Part shown: positions 62,379-64,000 of the stretch, piece by piece
How positions within the stretch are numbered: the stretch's first letter is position 1
How the letters are laid out: each line of letters starts with the position of its first letter
From: Parasporobacterium sp.
GTDB lineage: Bacteria; Bacillota; Clostridia; Lachnospirales; Lachnospiraceae
Length of the DNA stretch: 64,000 nucleotides
Assembly (NCBI GenBank): GCA_017459985.1
Contig: JAFUBX010000006.1
Span: 1 to 64,000 of the forward strand
Reading direction: 5' to 3'
Notes under the pieces: model-generated
Database searches by the model: none
Seen by the model: only the letters and a program-made list of their open reading frames with translations
Told to the model about the DNA's origin: nothing
Translations under genes and position numbers: made by a program

Positions 62379-63425
62379 TTAGATGCTCATTTTCATTAAT
62401 TCGGCTAGTGGTTCACGGGAATTATCGAGGTGGGTATATACTTTCATGACCATCTGAGGTGAATTTCCCATAAGTTCTGCGGTCTTAATGATGGACACTT
62501 TTTTATAATAGCACTCACAGCAAAAGTTATGCCGGAAGGTATACGGCCGGAGATTGTTCGTCATGTCTATAAATTCATCCCCACCTAATTGTACGTTGAT
62601 TTTCTCTTTTATCCGGTTCCACAAATTGACTTTCTGACTCTTAGACAGCAGACTTCCACCCTGATGCATCAGATATAGGCTATTTTCGCTCTTAATTTCT
62701 CGGATGAAGGATTTTATATCCGGCTCAAAAAACGTGGCTATAGGGATTCTACGCACCTTATACGTCTTTGTGGTTTTTATGTATGGTCTATTGTTTTGAT
62801 ATCCAACTGCTCTGCGGATGGATAATTCATGGTTCTGTAAATCAAAATCCTGTGGCATTAACGCTAACATTTCCTGTGGACGCAGCCCGAAGTAAAATAA
62901 TAAGAGTACAAACATCCGTTCCTGTGTGGTAAACGGAGCAGACTTAATGGCTTCTTTTTCTTTATCCGTCAATGCACGTTCTTCTTTTTTCTCTGATTTC
63001 GGGAGTTGCAGATCGTCTGCCGGGTTTCTGCGGATAATTCCGTCTTTTACGGCACGTTTAAAAATCTGCTTAAGGGTAAGCGCAAGCTGCCTGCATGAGG
63101 AAGGACTGCCCAAATGTTCATTTATGATTAGTTGGAGATCCAGTGGGCGGATATCCTTAACCTTGACAAATGTCAAGGTTTTGCATTTGTTCAAGGCTAC
63201 TTTGTACATTTCCTTTGTAGCGGACTCTCTCATTTCTTTGTATGCTTTCAGCCAGTCTTGCGAGTACTTCCCAAAGGTAACGTCAGATGGGCGATCAACT
63301 TCCATGCGTTCCTTCTGTATTTCAAGGATTTTATGCTCTATTTCTTTTTCGTCTTTTCCTTCCACCCGTTTACGGATTTCTTTCCCTGTGATGGGATCTA
63401 TGCCTAAATATATGCGTTTTTTCAT
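62379..63425 (-). CDS. Tyrosine recombinase / integrase
   Basis: A 348-residue phage- or ICE-type integrase. A short N-terminal arm-binding segment and a SAM-like core-binding domain (residues ~55-150) precede the catalytic domain. The catalytic set includes Arg in FYFGLRPQEML, a Lys in the beta hairpin KTTKTYKVRR, the RH pair in YTFRHNFC and the nucleophile Tyr in MVMKVYTHLD. The first box II His is replaced by Tyr, common in this group. The gene points towards tRNA-Lys. Base composition is clearly more AT-rich than the rest of the window. A weak AGGGG lies ~13 nt before the ATG. Confidence 0.92.
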   Translation of the reverse strand: MKKRIYLGIDPITGKEIRKRVEGKDEKEIEHKILEIQKERMEVDRPSDVTFGKYSQDWLKAYKEMRESATKEMYKVALNKCKTLTFVKVKDIRPLDLQLIINEHLGSPSSCRQLALTLKQIFKRAVKDGIIRRNPADDLQLPKSEKKEERALTDKEKEAIKSAPFTTQERMFVLLLFYFGLRPQEMLALMPQDFDLQNHELSIRRAVGYQNNRPYIKTTKTYKVRRIPIATFFEPDIKSFIREIKSENSLYLMHQGGSLLSKSQKVNLWNRIKEKINVQLGGDEFIDMTNNLRPYTFRHNFCCECYYKKVSIIKTAELMGNSPQMVMKVYTHLDNSREPLAELMKMSI

Positions 63426-63532
63426 CGTTTTACATATCCCCTTATTTTTGGTATAATACAGTTGTTCTCATGAAATCTCCTAAATATAAAGTCATTTTGT
63501 CATTGTTTTATTACACCCTCATTCTTTTTTTT

Positions 63533-63563
63533 AAAAAGGACTGCCGTTATGACAGTCCTTTTT
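63533..63563 (-). terminator. Terminator after the small membrane protein gene
   Basis: AAAAAGGACTG and CAGTCCTTTTT form a perfect 11-bp stem with a 9-nt loop. It overlaps the last bases of the coding sequence. Confidence 0.75.
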
Positions 63564-63810
63564 ATTTCCCTATTCCGAACATATCAAGCTGTTCTATCAG
63601 TTCATTGATTCTTTCACTTTGTTCCGAAACCTGTTCACGGGATTTTTCAGCTTCTTCCCTTGCCTTAACTGCGTCCTGATATATTTGGTTGTTCTGTAAT
63701 TGTCTTTCAGATTCATCCATGCGACTCTTAACGAATATCACAACTGCGACAATCAGGATCAGGATAATTATAATCCCCATAACGACAGGCATTGAGTTTT
63801 TCTTTTTCAT
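63562..63810 (-). CDS. Small membrane protein with a coiled-coil tail
   Basis: An 82-residue protein I do not recognise. The basic N-terminus MKKKN is followed by one transmembrane helix (residues ~8-28, Ile/Val-rich) and then a Glu/Lys/Arg/Gln-rich coiled coil to the end. AGAGGAAA lies before the ATG. It is 13 nt downstream of the zinc-ribbon protein gene, and the pair looks like a small operon carried by the integrated element. Function unknown. Confidence 0.7.
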   Translation of the reverse strand: MKKKNSMPVVMGIIIILILIVAVVIFVKSRMDESERQLQNNQIYQDAVKAREEAEKSREQVSEQSERINELIEQLDMFGIGK

Positions 63811-63823
63811 ATTTTCCTCTCTT

Positions 63824-64000
63824 TCATTTTCCTAGTCCAATGTGGTAAGCACCTATAAATAGCATGATAAATCCGATGATACACAGAAGAATCGCTAATA
63901 TCTTTCCATTAGTTGACGATCTTCTGAGGACTCTGCCACAATGCGGACAAGACTTTGCTTTCACGCTGATGATATTTCGGCAGTCTGGACATCTGCATAA
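63824..64000 (-). CDS. Zinc-ribbon membrane protein, truncated at the window edge
   Basis: The last 58 codons of a gene that continues beyond the right edge. The visible part has a zinc ribbon (CRCPDC then CPHCGR, two C-x2-C pairs) followed by one transmembrane helix (ILAILLCIIGFIMLFIGAY) and a short tail. The start codon is outside the window. The layout (zinc ribbon plus TM) is common in small Gram-positive membrane proteins of unknown function. It is upstream of, and probably co-transcribed with, the small coiled-coil membrane protein. Confidence 0.7.
   Translation of the reverse strand, partial: LCRCPDCRNIISVKAKSCPHCGRVLRRSSTNGKILAILLCIIGFIMLFIGAYHIGLGK

Noticed and set aside
63470-63679. 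A 69-codon plus-strand frame opposite the small membrane protein
   Set aside because: It lacks a ribosome site, overlaps the terminator hairpin and is antisense to a better gene.

Overview
The window looks like a chromosome segment of a Lachnospiraceae-type anaerobic Clostridium relative (Firmicutes). The reasons are a trimeric NADH/ferredoxin-linked [FeFe]-hydrogenase, a NifS-NifU-MnmA sulfur cluster, a BioY/BirA biotin pair, single-chain glycyl-tRNA synthetase, sigma-A promoters of TTGACA/TATAAT type, strong AGGAGG ribosome binding sites and Arg codons dominated by CGG in ordinary genes. About 62 kb is dense housekeeping and envelope DNA. The last ~1.9 kb is clearly more AT-rich and is the start of an integrated mobile element.

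Layout. 0-0.44 kb: no gene, copies of a dispersed palindromic repeat. 0.44-4.5 kb (-): hydCBA. 4.7-6.6 kb (-): UvrD-type helicase. 6.7-18 kb (+): UDP-sugar pyrophosphorylase, argS, lepA, hemW, a frameshifted HAD phosphatase, a GT4 glycosyltransferase, nifS-nifU-mnmA. 18-20.5 kb (-): LysR regulator and metY with a matching operator. 20.6-22.9 kb (+): birA-bioY behind a predicted BirA operator, then rplS. 22.9-27.5 kb: ferredoxin-type aldo/keto reductase, a PD-(D/E)XK-like nuclease with an attenuator-like leader, an ETT-rich lipoprotein, an SDR and a queuosine-precursor transporter under a preQ1-I riboswitch. 27.6-40.3 kb (+): rbgA, ftsY, an M16C protease, era, recO, glyQS, thioesterase, SGNH hydrolase, two-component system, DUF554, CarD. 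40.4-45.1 kb (+): CocE hydrolase, rpsO, pnp. 45.4-50.6 kb (-): MacB-like ABC exporter, second repeat array, secreted lipase-like protein. 50.6-56.1 kb (+): class A PBP, glycosyltransferase, HtrA protease. 56.2-61.5 kb (+): divergent long ClpX, tRNA-Arg, RlmL-like methyltransferase, secreted papain-like protease, rdgB. 61.5-62.2 kb: six-tRNA cluster. 62.2-64 kb (-): tyrosine integrase, a membrane coiled-coil protein and a truncated zinc-ribbon membrane protein.

How the parts fit. The hydrogenase disposes of NADH and ferredoxin electrons as H2. NifS and NifU mobilise sulfur for clusters and for MnmA tRNA thiolation. The organism appears to import biotin and a queuosine precursor, and each import gene sits behind its own predicted sensor (BirA operator, preQ1 riboswitch). 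Much of 50-61 kb serves the envelope and extracytoplasmic proteolysis.

The most interesting items are the preQ1-I riboswitch, the ClpX paralogue with a ~160-residue acidic/basic insertion and no RKH loop, three genes whose -10 box lies 8-9 bp from the ATG (predicted leaderless mRNAs), a 17-codon leader ORF plus terminator before the nuclease gene, a perfect 7-7-7 palindrome in the PBP promoter, and two unlinked loci of the same intergenic palindromic repeat. All functional calls rest on reading motifs by eye; no database search was run.
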